A stretch of 64,000 bases of DNA from Geodermatophilus ruber (GTDB lineage: Bacteria; Actinomycetota; Actinomycetes; Mycobacteriales; Geodermatophilaceae). Positions 26,372 through 35,567 of the stretch are shown here, piece by piece. Positions within the stretch are counted from its first letter, which is position 1. Each line of letters begins with the position of its first letter. Location of the stretch: positions 459,422-523,421 of the forward strand of contig NZ_FOSW01000003.1 of the NCBI RefSeq assembly GCF_900114385.1. The letters run 5' to 3'. The notes beneath the pieces are model-generated. The model was not told the origin of the DNA. It did no database searches and worked only from the letters and a program-made list of their open reading frames with translations. Position numbers and translations under genes: made by a program.

Positions 26372-28066
26372 TCAGCCCACCTCGGTCTCGGGGTCGGTCG
26401 CGGACGTGACGTGTCGCAGCTTCTTGAGCTGCTCCCAGCGCTCCCCCTGCAGCCGGTAGCCGGTGCCCGGCCCCTGGTAGTCGTTGGGGTCGTTGATCGC
26501 CGACAGCGGAGTCAGCTCGGCCGTGAGGACGGCGGAGGTCTGCAACAGGTCGCCGGACACCCGCTGCCGCAGGACCGCCAGCAGGTTCTCGGCCACGTCG
26601 TGGAAGCCGGTCGCCTCCAGCCCCCGCACCAGGTCCAGCCCGGTGATGCCGCGGTCCATCACCGCCTGGGCGCCCTTGAGGTCGGCGAGCACGTCTCGCA
26701 GGGGGTAGTCGTTCGACGAGTCGGCGTAGGTGGCCGCCTCCACCTCCTCGTCGGTGATCGGCGGGAGGTCCAGGTGGGAGAACAGCGCCTGGAGGGCCCG
26801 GGCGGCCTTGTTGCGGACCTGGAGGATCTCGGCCTCGCGGACGTGCCGCAGACCGCCGTCGACCTGCAGGTCGCGCTGGATGGTGTTCCAGTCGTCGTAG
26901 TCCTCGGTGTCGAAGTTGGAGCCGGCGAACATGTTGTCCGCGTTCGGCACCCCCGAGTAGCCCGAGCAGACGAAGTCGGTACCGGGCAGCAGCTGCGGCA
27001 TCAACCGAGCGGTCCGCCGCATCGCCGAGTGCGAGAAGGACTGGTCGTTGCCGGACGCGCATTCCAGGTCGACCATGCTCGCCACCAGGTTCTCCGCGGC
27101 CACGGCGCGGATCCCGCCGGGCACCGCCCCCGGCACACCGATGCAGCTGATCGAGCCGTTCTGCAGGCCCTGCACCCCAGCGCCCTTGGCCATCAGGATG
27201 CAGCGGATCTCCAGGTACAGCATGGACTTGCCCTCGGCGTTGCCCATCTGCACCTCCGAGCCGGTGCCCGAGGTGAAGCGCATCTTGATCCCGCGGGAGG
27301 CGTACGCCGAGGCGAGGAAGGCCTTCGACCACGGGGTGTCGTCCCCGTCGACGAACACCGGCTCGGTCCCGTACACCGAGATCGTCTCGGCGTAGGCGGT
27401 GATCCCGCGCATGCCGAGCTCCAGCTCGGTGGCCTCCTCCAGGGCGCACTGGGTGAGCACGCCCCCGCGCCCGACCTGGGCGCCGACCTGGAGCGCGATG
27501 GCCACCAGCGGGGCGTAGCGGACGACGCCGAGAGTGGTCTCCAGCTCGGCGAACCCGCGCATCGCACCCTCGGCGGCGTCCGCGGCGACCTGGATGGGGT
27601 TGTCCCGGGCGCTGGTGGAGTGCCCCTGGTTGGCAGGGGTGCGGCGGGCCCGCATCTTCTGCATGCCCTGCATGATCTCCACGACGTTCATCAGCTCGAC
27701 GACGTCGAGGATCTTGGCCGGCGTGAGGCCCCGCGTGACCGCGAGCACCTCGTTGCGGGAGACGTGCGTGTCGATGAGCATCCGCGCGATCTCCTCCGAC
27801 GGGATCGCGTTGGCCCTCTCGGCCGACGCGACGTCGATCGCGTGGTCGGCGATGAAGGTGTCCATGAAGTCGAACTGGTCGCGCGTCGTGCCGTCGAGCT
27901 CGACGATCCGCCCGTTCTCCACCCGGACGCTCGGCGCGGGGTCGTAGTCGCTGTCCATGGCCACGAGACCCTTCTCGGGCCACTCCTCGACGAACCCGTC
28001 GAGGTTGACCGGCCGGTTCTCGAGGATCTCGGTGCGGCGGGAGCGGCGGGGCTGGGTGGTGGTCAT
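26372..28066 (-). CDS. B12-dependent glycerol/diol dehydratase, large subunit
   Basis: A 564-residue catalytic subunit that dehydrates glycerol to 3-hydroxypropionaldehyde, or 1,2-propanediol to propionaldehyde, by a radical mechanism with adenosylcobalamin. Diagnostic blocks are NRPVNLDGFVEEWPEKGLVA, MDTFIADHAID, VELMNVVEIMQGMQKMRARR, GYSGVPNADNMFAGSNFDTE and the catalytic region FTSGTGSEVQMG. Length matches the family (about 555). The ATG at 28066 is 17 bases after the small-subunit stop. The neighbouring glp and dha genes make glycerol the likelier substrate; that is contextual inference. Confidence 0.95.
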   Translation of the reverse strand: MTTTQPRRSRRTEILENRPVNLDGFVEEWPEKGLVAMDSDYDPAPSVRVENGRIVELDGTTRDQFDFMDTFIADHAIDVASAERANAIPSEEIARMLIDTHVSRNEVLAVTRGLTPAKILDVVELMNVVEIMQGMQKMRARRTPANQGHSTSARDNPIQVAADAAEGAMRGFAELETTLGVVRYAPLVAIALQVGAQVGRGGVLTQCALEEATELELGMRGITAYAETISVYGTEPVFVDGDDTPWSKAFLASAYASRGIKMRFTSGTGSEVQMGNAEGKSMLYLEIRCILMAKGAGVQGLQNGSISCIGVPGAVPGGIRAVAAENLVASMVDLECASGNDQSFSHSAMRRTARLMPQLLPGTDFVCSGYSGVPNADNMFAGSNFDTEDYDDWNTIQRDLQVDGGLRHVREAEILQVRNKAARALQALFSHLDLPPITDEEVEAATYADSSNDYPLRDVLADLKGAQAVMDRGITGLDLVRGLEATGFHDVAENLLAVLRQRVSGDLLQTSAVLTAELTPLSAINDPNDYQGPGTGYRLQGERWEQLKKLRHVTSATDPETEVG

Positions 28067-28083
28067 CGCGTCGGCGTCCCCTC

Positions 28084-28545
28084 TCATGCGTCGGTGGCGC
28101 TGTGGTCGGCGGCCGGTGGGCGGGCGAGCAGGTTGCGCCGGGCATAGACCTCGGCGGCCTCCCGGACCAGGGCGGCGCACTCCGGCGCGGAGTAGGCGTT
28201 CTCGAGCCGGTCGGCCAGCTCGGCCAGCTGCGGCCCGCTCGACTTGCGCGGGCGCAGCGCGTTGTACATGGCCAGGACCTCGGCGTCGGGGATGGCGGTC
28301 ATCTCCGCCGCCCGGCGGAAGTTGGCCGCCAGCTGCGGGCGGCCGGCCGCCTCGGCCAGCTGGGCCTGCAGCAGCAGGGTCTCCGGGGCGATCCGCAGAT
28401 CGTCCGGGGACAGTTCGCCCGAGACCACCGCCTCCATCGTCAGGGCGGTGATCGGCTTGCCGGTCGGCGTGGCGAGCAGGTCGGGCCGGTTGACCGAGAG
28501 GGGGTAGTCCTCGGTGCGCAGCTCGATGGTCGGCGAGAGGCTCAT
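28084..28545 (-). CDS. B12-dependent glycerol/diol dehydratase, small subunit
   Basis: A 153-residue gamma subunit. DYPLSVNRPDLLATPTGKPI near residue 13, followed by ALTMEAVVSGELSPDDLRIA and PETLLLQAQLAEAAGRPQLA, matches PduE/GldC/DhaB3, and NALRPRKSS is the usual conserved stretch further on. It is the first gene of the operon. In the classical pdu and dha operons the order is large, medium, small, so here the small subunit has moved to the front. Confidence 0.92.
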   Translation of the reverse strand: MSLSPTIELRTEDYPLSVNRPDLLATPTGKPITALTMEAVVSGELSPDDLRIAPETLLLQAQLAEAAGRPQLAANFRRAAEMTAIPDAEVLAMYNALRPRKSSGPQLAELADRLENAYSAPECAALVREAAEVYARRNLLARPPAADHSATDA

Positions 28546-28572
28546 CGCAGGCGCATCTCCTCGAACGTCGGC

Positions 28573-28588
28573 TCTTGTGTGCACGAGA
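28573..28588. promoter_or_regulatory. Palindrome before the dehydratase operon
   Basis: TCTTGTGTGCACGAGA is an inverted repeat with 7-base arms and one mismatch around a TG centre. It lies 28 bases upstream of the small-subunit ATG, in the divergent region facing the GlcG-like gene. It is a candidate operator; the regulator encoded at 29255 is the nearest candidate protein. Confidence 0.4.
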
Positions 28589-28714
28589 AAGTGACAGGGC
28601 CCACGTTGCATCTTCGTTGCCTCGGCTCCCGGCCGGGTCCGTTCGCCCGCCTCGCCGGGGCCCGGGAGGTGTGAAGGGGTGTACCTGCTGGCCTCGGCGC
28701 GGTTGGCTGCCGCC

Positions 28715-29137
28715 ATGAGTGCCTCACTGACCTATGCGCAAGCCCACCGGATCCTGGACGCCGGGATCGCCAAGGCCGACGAGATCGGCCAGCCGATGAA
28801 CGTCGCGGTCGTCGACGACGGCGGCCACCTCCTGGCGTTCGGGCGGATGGACGGTGCCATCAGGGCCAGCATCGACATCTCCATCCGCAAGGCCCGCACG
28901 TCGGTCCTCATGAACCTCCCCACCGCGGCGCTCACCGAACTGGTGCAGCCCGGCGCGGAGCTCTACGGGCTGGAGCAGACCGCCGGCGGGATGGTGGCCT
29001 TCGGCGGTGGGATCCCGCTGTACCGCGACGGGGAGCTCGTGGGCGCCGTCGGGGTCAGCGCCGGCTCGGTGGAGCAGGACGTCACGGTGGCGACCGCCGC
29101 GGCCGAAGCACTCGAGGCCGCGGTGCTCAGCGCCTAG
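28715..29137 (+). CDS. GlcG/HbpS-like (DUF336) protein
   Basis: A 140-residue protein of the GlcG/HbpS/PduO C-terminal family. MNVAVVDDGGHLLAFGRMDG near residue 27 and the C-terminal GAVGVSAGSVEQDVTVA are the two conserved blocks. Family members accompany glycolate, heme and diol-dehydratase genes; in PduO the same domain is fused to a cobalamin adenosyltransferase. Here it stands alone and divergent from the B12-dependent dehydratase, which supports a link to cofactor or aldehyde handling, though its activity is unknown. The ATG at 28715 gives the normal N-terminus. Confidence 0.88.
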   Translation: MSASLTYAQAHRILDAGIAKADEIGQPMNVAVVDDGGHLLAFGRMDGAIRASIDISIRKARTSVLMNLPTAALTELVQPGAELYGLEQTAGGMVAFGGGIPLYRDGELVGAVGVSAGSVEQDVTVATAAAEALEAAVLSA

Positions 29138-29254
29138 CCACCTGGCCGGACGGCCGGCTCCGCACCGGGCGGTGAGGAGCCGGGCGATTGCCCCGGGTGA
29201 GGGGGGCGACGAGGGTCGCCCCGAGGGCCCTCGGTACCGACGGTCGGGGGAACG

Positions 29255-30778
29255 ATGCCACTCGACGGTGCACCGCCGCGCCGGGACGCGGGTCCGGCGC
29301 AGGTGAGCGGATCCGACCCCGCCGGGCGGGCACGGGCGTCGGCAGACGTCTACGACTCCGCGGTCGGTGGCGGTCCCGTCCGGTCGGCGCCCCGAACGGT
29401 CGTGTCCGAGTCGTGGCGCCGCAGCCTGGCCGCGCACGTGGACCCGGAACGACCGAGCCCACCCCTCGTCTACCCGCCCGATCAGCTGCGCGCGAGCGGT
29501 GCGGCGCACCCGCTGCACGACCTGCTGCCGTTGCTGCGCGCCACACTGGCGAGCATCGCCGCCGACGCCATGCACCTCATGCGGGTGACCGACGCCGAGG
29601 GGCATGTGCTGTGGCGCGAAGGGGCCAGCGCGCTGCTCACCGAGGCCGACCGGGTCGGGCTGTCCCCGGGCACCTGCTGGAGCGAGGACGCCATCGGCAC
29701 CAGCGCGATGGGCACCGCCCTTGCCACCGACGCCCCGGTGCAGATCCACTCTGCCGACCACCTGGTGCGCACCGATCACAGCTGGACCTGCGTGGCGGCC
29801 CCGGTGCACGACCCGGACACCGGGGCGATCCTCGGCGCCATCGACATCAGCGGTCCGCTGCACGCCGTGCACCCCCCTCTGCTCCAGCTGGTCTCGGCCA
29901 CGGCGCAGCTCGCCGAGAGCCAGCTGCGAGTGCGGCTGGCGATCGCCGACGAACGGCTCCGGACGCGGAACATGCCGCACCTGACCAGCCTCGGCGGCGC
30001 CCCCGGAGCCCTGGTCACCTCGACCGGTCGGGTGCTGGCGGCCCAGCCGGCCGGCTGGTGGCCCGACCGGGTCGACCTGCGCGAGGCCGTGGACCGGGTC
30101 GTGCAGGTCCACGGCTGCGACATGCTGGTCGAGCCGCTGGCCGAGGGCTGCCTGCTGCGCGCCAGGGGCCCGGTGCACCGGGCCCCGGCTCCGCGCCCGG
30201 CCACGGCGCTCTTCCTGCGGTGCATGACCGAGGACACGCCCAGCGTGGTGGTGGGCGGCCGGGCGGTCCCGCTCTGCCTCCGCCCGGCCGAGATGCTCAC
30301 CGTGCTCGCTCTCCACCCCGCGGGACTCAGCGCCGAGCGGCTGGCCCACCTGGTCTACGGCGACGACGGCAACCCGACGACGGTGCGTGGCGAGGTGCGC
30401 CGGTTGCGCCGGCTCCTCGAGGACGGGCTGCTGGCGACCCGTCCCTACCGGCTCACTGCCACGGTCGGCAGCGACTTCGGTGCGGTCCGGGCGGCGCTGG
30501 CCGCGGGCCGGCTCCGGACCGCCCTGGCCAGCTGCGCCGGGCCGCTCCTGCCACGGTCGGAGTCACCGGAGGTCCGGGAACTGCGCGACGAGCTGGGCGC
30601 CGCACTGCGCCGGGCGGTCCTCGAGGACGGGGACACCGCGCTGTTGTGCGACTTCGCCGCACATCCGCTCGGGAGGACCGATCTGGAGGTGCACGACCGC
30701 CTGGTGGAGCTCCTCCCCCCGCGGGATCCACGACTGGGTCCGCTCACCGCCCGGCGCTCACGGCTCCAGGCCGACTGA
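29255..30778 (+). CDS. GAF-domain regulator, DhaR/AcoR-like
   Basis: A 507-residue regulator. An N-terminal segment ([17 protein letters not shown]) is the usual opening of AcoR/DhaR activators, followed by a GAF domain with [20 protein letters not shown] near residue 137 and [20 protein letters not shown]. The sigma-54 AAA+ domain and Fis-type helix of classical DhaR are absent. Instead the C-terminal third looks like a winged-helix region ([20 protein letters not shown] then [11 protein letters not shown]). It lies between the dehydratase operon and dhaKLM and probably controls one or both. A hairpin directly follows. Confidence 0.82.
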   Translation: MPLDGAPPRRDAGPAQVSGSDPAGRARASADVYDSAVGGGPVRSAPRTVVSESWRRSLAAHVDPERPSPPLVYPPDQLRASGAAHPLHDLLPLLRATLASIAADAMHLMRVTDAEGHVLWREGASALLTEADRVGLSPGTCWSEDAIGTSAMGTALATDAPVQIHSADHLVRTDHSWTCVAAPVHDPDTGAILGAIDISGPLHAVHPPLLQLVSATAQLAESQLRVRLAIADERLRTRNMPHLTSLGGAPGALVTSTGRVLAAQPAGWWPDRVDLREAVDRVVQVHGCDMLVEPLAEGCLLRARGPVHRAPAPRPATALFLRCMTEDTPSVVVGGRAVPLCLRPAEMLTVLALHPAGLSAERLAHLVYGDDGNPTTVRGEVRRLRRLLEDGLLATRPYRLTATVGSDFGAVRAALAAGRLRTALASCAGPLLPRSESPEVRELRDELGAALRRAVLEDGDTALLCDFAAHPLGRTDLEVHDRLVELLPPRDPRLGPLTARRSRLQAD

Positions 30779-30786
30779 GCGCCCTG

Positions 30787-30804
30787 GGGAGGCCCCGGCC
30801 TCCC
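30787..30804 (+). terminator. Hairpin after the GAF regulator
   Basis: GGGAGGCC at 30787-30794 and GGCCTCCC at 30797-30804 are perfectly complementary with only two bases between them, so a shorter stem with a four- to six-base loop would form in practice. It begins nine bases after the regulator's stop codon. Confidence 0.5.
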
Positions 30805-30821
30805 GAGCGCGCGCGGGGCGG

Positions 30822-30831
30822 GGTGATCACC
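30822..30831. promoter_or_regulatory. Palindrome upstream of dhaK
   Basis: GGTGATCACC is a perfect 10-bp palindrome 112 bases before the dhaK start codon. It is a possible operator, but a palindrome this short can occur by chance in GC-rich DNA. Confidence 0.25.
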
Positions 30832-30942
30832 TCGGTCGGACCGGGGTGCGGGACGCCGCCGGCTGCTTGCGCCCCGCGATGCGCCCTCCTAGCCTCCTGC
30901 CATCGCCGGCCGCCCGCCGGCACGCCTCCGTCAGGAGCTGCG

Positions 30943-31944
30943 ATGAAGAAGCTCATCAACGACCCGTCCCACGTCGTCGCCGACGCACTGCGCGGCATGG
31001 CGCTCGCCCACCCCGAACTACGGGTCGACCACGACAAGCGGATCGTCGTCCGGAGCGACGCTCCGGTGCAGGGGAAGGTCGGCCTGGTCTCCGGCGGTGG
31101 ATCCGGGCACGAGCCGATGCACGCCGGGTTCGTCGGCCTCGGCATGTTGGACGCCGCCTGCCCCGGCGAGGTCTTCACCTCTCCGGTCCCGGACCAGATC
31201 GTCGCCGCCACCCAGGCCGTGGACGGCGGCGCAGGCGTGCTCCACATCGTGAAGAACTACACCGGCGACGTCATGAACTTCGAGATGGCCGCCGAGCTGG
31301 TCGCCGCCGAGTCCGGGACGGAGGTGGTCCCGGTGGTCATCGACGACGACGTCGCCGTGCAGGACAGCCTCTACACCGCCGGGCGCCGCGGTGTCGGCGT
31401 CACCGTGCTCGCGGAGAAGATCGCCGGCGCCGCGGCCGAGCAGGGCCGTCCCCTCGCCGAGGTCGCGGACGTCGCCCGCAGGGTCGACACGAACGGCCGG
31501 AGCATGGGCATGGCCCTGACCTCGTGCACCGTGCCGGCGGCGGGCCATCCGACGTTCGAGCTGCCCGAGGGCGAGATGGAGATCGGGATCGGGATCCACG
31601 GTGAGCCCGGCCGCCGCCGGGTGCCGGTGGCCCCGGCGCGCGAGGTCGCCGAGATGCTCGTCGAGCCGATCCTCGCCGACCTGGACTTCGCCTCCGGTGA
31701 AGGCGTGATCGCGTTCGTCAACGGCATGGGCGGCACGCCGCTGATCGAGCTGTACGTGATGTACGCCGAGGTCGCGGCCATCCTCGAGAAGTCAGGAGTG
31801 CCCATCGCCCGCAATCTCGTCGGCTCCTACATCACCAGCCTGGAGATGGCCGGCTGCTCGGTGACGCTGCTCAAGGCCGACGACGAGCTGCTGCGGCTGT
31901 GGGACGCCCCGGTGCGCACCCCCGCCCTGCGGTGGGGCGTCTGA
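30943..31944 (+). CDS. dhaK: Dihydroxyacetone kinase subunit DhaK
   Basis: A 333-residue substrate-binding subunit that converts dihydroxyacetone to DHAP with DhaL and DhaM. The N-terminal loop [19 protein letters not shown] and the segment [18 protein letters not shown] match the family, and GIGIHGEPG places the substrate-binding His at residue 219, equivalent to His218 of E. coli. Length is typical. CAGGAG precedes the ATG. It is followed after two bases by dhaL. Confidence 0.95.
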   Translation: MKKLINDPSHVVADALRGMALAHPELRVDHDKRIVVRSDAPVQGKVGLVSGGGSGHEPMHAGFVGLGMLDAACPGEVFTSPVPDQIVAATQAVDGGAGVLHIVKNYTGDVMNFEMAAELVAAESGTEVVPVVIDDDVAVQDSLYTAGRRGVGVTVLAEKIAGAAAEQGRPLAEVADVARRVDTNGRSMGMALTSCTVPAAGHPTFELPEGEMEIGIGIHGEPGRRRVPVAPAREVAEMLVEPILADLDFASGEGVIAFVNGMGGTPLIELYVMYAEVAAILEKSGVPIARNLVGSYITSLEMAGCSVTLLKADDELLRLWDAPVRTPALRWGV

Positions 31945-31946
31945 CG

Positions 31947-32591
31947 GTGGCCGACGGCCTGGACCTTTCCGCGCTGGAGAGCTGGATCCGGGAGTTCGCC
32001 CGGCTGGTCGCGGACCGGCGCGACGAGTTGACGGAGCTCGACTCGGCCATCGGCGATGCCGACCACGGGGCGAACATGGACCGTGGCATGTCGGCGGTGG
32101 TGACCGCGCTGGAGGCCACACCCCCCACCGACCCCGCCGCGCTGCTCAAGCAGGTCGGCATGACGTTGGTCAGCAAGGTCGGCGGCGCGAGCGGGCCGCT
32201 CTACGGCACGCTGTTCCTGCGGATGGCCGGGGTCGCCGGGGACGGCACGCTCGACGCGGAGACCTGGGCCCGGGCGTTGCGCGCCGGCCTGGACGGGGTC
32301 GTCGCCCGGGGGAAGGCCGAGCCGGGTGACAAGACGATGGTCGACGCACTGGGTCCCGCCTGCGACGCCCTGGACGCCGCTGTGGCCGAGGGTGCCTCCC
32401 TCGGCGAGGCCCTGCGGAGGTCGGCGGCCGCCGCGGCGCAGGGACGGGACGGGACCGTGCCCATGCTCGCCCGCAAGGGGCGAGCCAGCTACCTCGGCGA
32501 GCGCAGCGTCGGCCACCAGGATCCGGGCGCGACGTCGGCCACCCTGCTCGTCGACGCCGCGGTCACCGCGCTGGCCCCCGCGGGGGGCTGA
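31947..32591 (+). CDS. dhaL: Dihydroxyacetone kinase subunit DhaL
   Basis: A 214-residue ADP-binding subunit. The metal and nucleotide loop is ELDSAIGDADHGANMDRGM near residue 30, and KVGGASGPLYGTLFLRM and DPGATSATLLVDA are further signatures. It receives phosphate from DhaM and passes it to the substrate on DhaK. The GTG at 31947 lies two bases after the dhaK stop, which fits tight coupling. Confidence 0.95.
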   Translation: MADGLDLSALESWIREFARLVADRRDELTELDSAIGDADHGANMDRGMSAVVTALEATPPTDPAALLKQVGMTLVSKVGGASGPLYGTLFLRMAGVAGDGTLDAETWARALRAGLDGVVARGKAEPGDKTMVDALGPACDALDAAVAEGASLGEALRRSAAAAAQGRDGTVPMLARKGRASYLGERSVGHQDPGATSATLLVDAAVTALAPAGG

Positions 32592-32594
32592 GAC

Positions 32595-33014
32595 GTGGCG
32601 CGGGTGGGCCTGGTGGTGGTGTCGCACAGCCGGGCACTGGCCGACGCCGCGGTGGCCCTCGCCCGGCAGATGCTGCCCGGCCGCGAGACGGCCATCGAGG
32701 TCGCCGCCGGCGCCGCCGACCAGGGGCTGGGCACCGACGCCACGGCCGTCGCAGCGGCGGTCGCATCGGTGGACAGCGGCGATGGCGTGGTCGTGCTCAT
32801 GGACCTCGGCAGCGCGGTGCTCTCCGCCGAGATGGCCCTGGAGTTCCTCGACGACGAGGCCCGCAGCCGCGTGGTGCTCTCCCCTGCCCCGCTCGTCGAG
32901 GGCCTGGTCGGGGCGGCGGTCGTGGCCGCCGGTGGAGCATCCCGGGAGGACGTGGCGGCCGAGGCGATGCGCGGGCTCGCACCCAAGCAGGCACAACTCG
33001 GCGAAGCCGGTTGA
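32595..33014 (+). CDS. dhaM: PTS-dependent DHA kinase phosphotransferase DhaM
   Basis: A 139-residue EIIA(mannose)-like protein, with the phosphorylatable His at residue 11 in VVVSHSRALADAAVALARQM and GVVVLMDLGSAVLSAEMALE near residue 63. Only the first domain of longer enteric DhaM is present, so phosphate must come from separate EI and HPr proteins not in this window. GTG start; three bases after dhaL. Confidence 0.93.
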   Translation: MARVGLVVVSHSRALADAAVALARQMLPGRETAIEVAAGAADQGLGTDATAVAAAVASVDSGDGVVVLMDLGSAVLSAEMALEFLDDEARSRVVLSPAPLVEGLVGAAVVAAGGASREDVAAEAMRGLAPKQAQLGEAG

Positions 33015-33059
33015 CCACTCTCGGAGAAGCCCGCACGACCACCGCGTACCCCATTGCGC

Positions 33060-33075
33060 AGTGACGCCGGTCACA
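33060..33075 (+). promoter_or_regulatory. CRP-like site upstream of glpF
   Basis: AGTGACGCCGGTCACA differs by one base from the TGTGA-N6-TCACA consensus of CRP-family regulators (known from E. coli and mycobacteria). It is 65 bases before the glpF start. Carbon-source control of glycerol uptake would make sense. Confidence 0.5.
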
Positions 33076-33139
33076 CATAGTTTCAGCCCCCGCCGGGTGC
33101 AACCCTGCCGGCCGGACGCGCGAGAACCCGGAGGCAACC

Positions 33140-34057
33140 GTGGTCGAAGAGCGCTTCAAGAAGCCAACCCTGCTCGGTGAGCTGCTCGCCGAGTTCGCCG
33201 GGACGTTCATCCTGATCATCTTCGGGGTCGGCGTCGTGGCGCAGGTCGTCGCCGGCGGCCTCGGGGACCACGACAGCATCGCCTGGGCGTGGGGCCTGGG
33301 GGTGGTCTTCGGGATCTACGTGGCCGCCCGGATCAGCGGAGCCCACCTCAACCCCGCGGTCACCCTCGCGCTGGCCGTCTTCCGCGGGTTCCCGTGGCGC
33401 AAGGTCGGGCCGTACGCGCTGGCCCAGACCCTCGGGGCCTTCACGGCAGCCCTGCTCGTCCGGTGGGTCTACAACGACGTCCTGACCGCGTTCGACCCCG
33501 GCCACACGCTCAATTCGCAGGGCGTCTTCTCGACCCTGCCGGGCAACGGGGCCCTGCCGGTCAGCGTCGGCACCGCGTTCCTCGACCAGATCGTCGGCAC
33601 GGCGATCCTGCTGTTCCTGGTCCTCGCCGTCACCGACCTGCGCAACACCGCCCCGGGCGCCAACCTCGCCCCGTGGATCATCGGGCTGATCGTCGTGGCG
33701 ATCGGCTTCGCGTGGGGCACCAACGCCGGCTACGCCATCAACCCGGCCCGCGACTTCGGGCCTCGGCTGGCCTCCTTCATCACCGGGTACGACACCGCCT
33801 GGCGGGACCAGTACGGAGGGCTCTATTTCTGGGTGCCGCTGATCGCGCCGCTCATCGGGGGCGTCATCGGCGCCGCCCTCTACGACCTCCTCATCGGCCG
33901 CAGCCTGCCGCTCGCCCCCGCCGAGCAGGAGCCCGGTCGCACCCCGACCGAGCCGGAGGCGGACAAGGCCCGGGCCCACGAGTTCGCCGACAACGTGGCG
34001 GCCGACACCACCGCCGAGACCACCACCGAGACGAGGGGTGAGACGACCCGTGGCTGA
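33140..34057 (+). CDS. glpF: Glycerol uptake facilitator (aquaglyceroporin)
   Basis: A 305-residue MIP-family channel with six helices and the two pore half-helices [13 protein letters not shown] near residue 68 and [13 protein letters not shown] near 200. The Asp after the second NPAR is typical of glycerol-conducting members. A 45-residue acidic, Thr-rich tail with [14 protein letters not shown] extends the C-terminus. The GTG at 33140 follows GGAGG. It overlaps glpK by 8 bases and is first in the glpFKD operon. Confidence 0.95.
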   Translation: MVEERFKKPTLLGELLAEFAGTFILIIFGVGVVAQVVAGGLGDHDSIAWAWGLGVVFGIYVAARISGAHLNPAVTLALAVFRGFPWRKVGPYALAQTLGAFTAALLVRWVYNDVLTAFDPGHTLNSQGVFSTLPGNGALPVSVGTAFLDQIVGTAILLFLVLAVTDLRNTAPGANLAPWIIGLIVVAIGFAWGTNAGYAINPARDFGPRLASFITGYDTAWRDQYGGLYFWVPLIAPLIGGVIGAALYDLLIGRSLPLAPAEQEPGRTPTEPEADKARAHEFADNVAADTTAETTTETRGETTRG

Positions 34058-35567
34058 CTTCATCGGAGCGGTCGACCAGGGCACGACCAGCACCCGTTTC
34101 ATGCTCTTCGACCACGGCGGCAACGAGCGCGGCAGGTTCCAACTCGAGCACGAGCAGATCCTGCCCCGCGCCGGCTGGGTGGAGCACAACCCGCTGGAGA
34201 TCCGGGAGCGGACCGAGACCGTCGTCCGGACGGTCATGAACCAGATGGGCCTGAGCGCCTCGGACCTGGCCGCGATCGGCGTCACCAACCAGCGCGAGAC
34301 CACGGTGGTCTGGGACCGGCGCAGCGGCCGGCCGCTGTACAACGCGATCGTCTGGCAGGACACCCGCACCGACCGCATCGCCTCCGCCCTGGAGCGGGAC
34401 GGGCGCGGCGACGTCATCCGGCGCAAGGCCGGCCTGCCCCCGGCGACGTACTTCTCCGCCGGCAAGGTGCAGTGGATCCTCGAGAACGTCGACGGCGCGC
34501 GCGAGGCCGCCGAGCGCGGCGACGCGCTCTTCGGCAACACCGACAGCTGGCTGATGTGGAACTTCACCGGGGGCATCGACGGCGGCGTGCACGTCACCGA
34601 CGTGACCAACGCCAGCCGCACGATGCTCATGAATCTCGAGACGCTGGACTGGGACGACGAGCTGCTGTCGTTCTTCGACATCCCGCGGTCGATGCTGCCG
34701 GAGATCCGGCCCTCCTCGGACCCGCAGGGCTACGGCACCGTCCGCACCGGCGGTCCCCACGGTGGGGAGATCCCGCTCACCGGCGACCTCGGTGACCAGC
34801 AGGCGGCCACCGTCGGCCAGGTGTGCTTCTCCCCCGGCGAGGCGAAGAACACCTACGGCACGGGCAACTTCATGCTGCTCAACACCGGCGAGGAGCTCGT
34901 CCGCTCGAAGTCCGGACTGCTGACGACGGTGTGCTACCGCTTCGGTGACGCCAGGCCGGTGTACGCCCTGGAGGGCTCGATCGCGGTCACCGGTTCGGCG
35001 GTGCAGTGGCTGCGCGACCAGCTCGGCATCATCCGGGACGCGGCGCAGAGCGAGGTGCTCGCCCGCCAGGTGGAGGACAACGGAGGCGTCTACTTCGTCC
35101 CCGCGTTCTCCGGCCTGTTCGCCCCCTACTGGCGCTCCGATGCCCGCGGCGTCATCGTCGGGCTGTCCCGGTACAACACCAGCGCGCACCTGGCCCGGGC
35201 CACCCTCGAGGCCATCTGCTACCAGAGCCGGGACGTGGTCGAGGCCATGGCCAAGGACTCCGGGGTCGATCTGGACGTGCTGAAGGTGGATGGCGGCGTG
35301 ACCGCGAACTCGCTGTGCATGCAGCTGCAGGCCGACATCCTCGGGGTCCCGGTGAGCCGGCCGAAGGTCGCGGAGACGACCGCACTGGGCGCCGCGTATG
35401 CGGCCGGGCTCGCCGTCGGCTTCTGGAAGGACACCGACGAGTTGCGGGCGAACTGGAACGAGGGCGAGCGGTGGACCCCGACCTGGAGCGACGAGGAGCG
35501 CGCGGCGGGCTACCGCGGTTGGCAGAAGGCCGTGGAGCGCACGCTCGACTGGGTCGACGTGCAGTGA
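34050..35567 (+). CDS. glpK: Glycerol kinase
   Basis: A 505-residue FGGY kinase that phosphorylates glycerol to glycerol-3-phosphate. [16 protein letters not shown] near residue 6 is the phosphate loop; [18 protein letters not shown] sequence, [15 protein letters not shown], and [15 protein letters not shown] near 270 are standard signatures. Length equals the family norm. I use the GTG at 34050 (8-base overlap with glpF); a GTG at 34038 would add four residues. It overlaps glpD by four bases. Confidence 0.96.
   Translation: MADFIGAVDQGTTSTRFMLFDHGGNERGRFQLEHEQILPRAGWVEHNPLEIRERTETVVRTVMNQMGLSASDLAAIGVTNQRETTVVWDRRSGRPLYNAIVWQDTRTDRIASALERDGRGDVIRRKAGLPPATYFSAGKVQWILENVDGAREAAERGDALFGNTDSWLMWNFTGGIDGGVHVTDVTNASRTMLMNLETLDWDDELLSFFDIPRSMLPEIRPSSDPQGYGTVRTGGPHGGEIPLTGDLGDQQAATVGQVCFSPGEAKNTYGTGNFMLLNTGEELVRSKSGLLTTVCYRFGDARPVYALEGSIAVTGSAVQWLRDQLGIIRDAAQSEVLARQVEDNGGVYFVPAFSGLFAPYWRSDARGVIVGLSRYNTSAHLARATLEAICYQSRDVVEAMAKDSGVDLDVLKVDGGVTANSLCMQLQADILGVPVSRPKVAETTALGAAYAAGLAVGFWKDTDELRANWNEGERWTPTWSDEERAAGYRGWQKAVERTLDWVDVQ

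Noticed and set aside
28546..28714. Possible cobalamin riboswitch before the B12-dependent dehydratase
   Set aside because: No B12-box-like sequence or enough length in the 170-bp gap.
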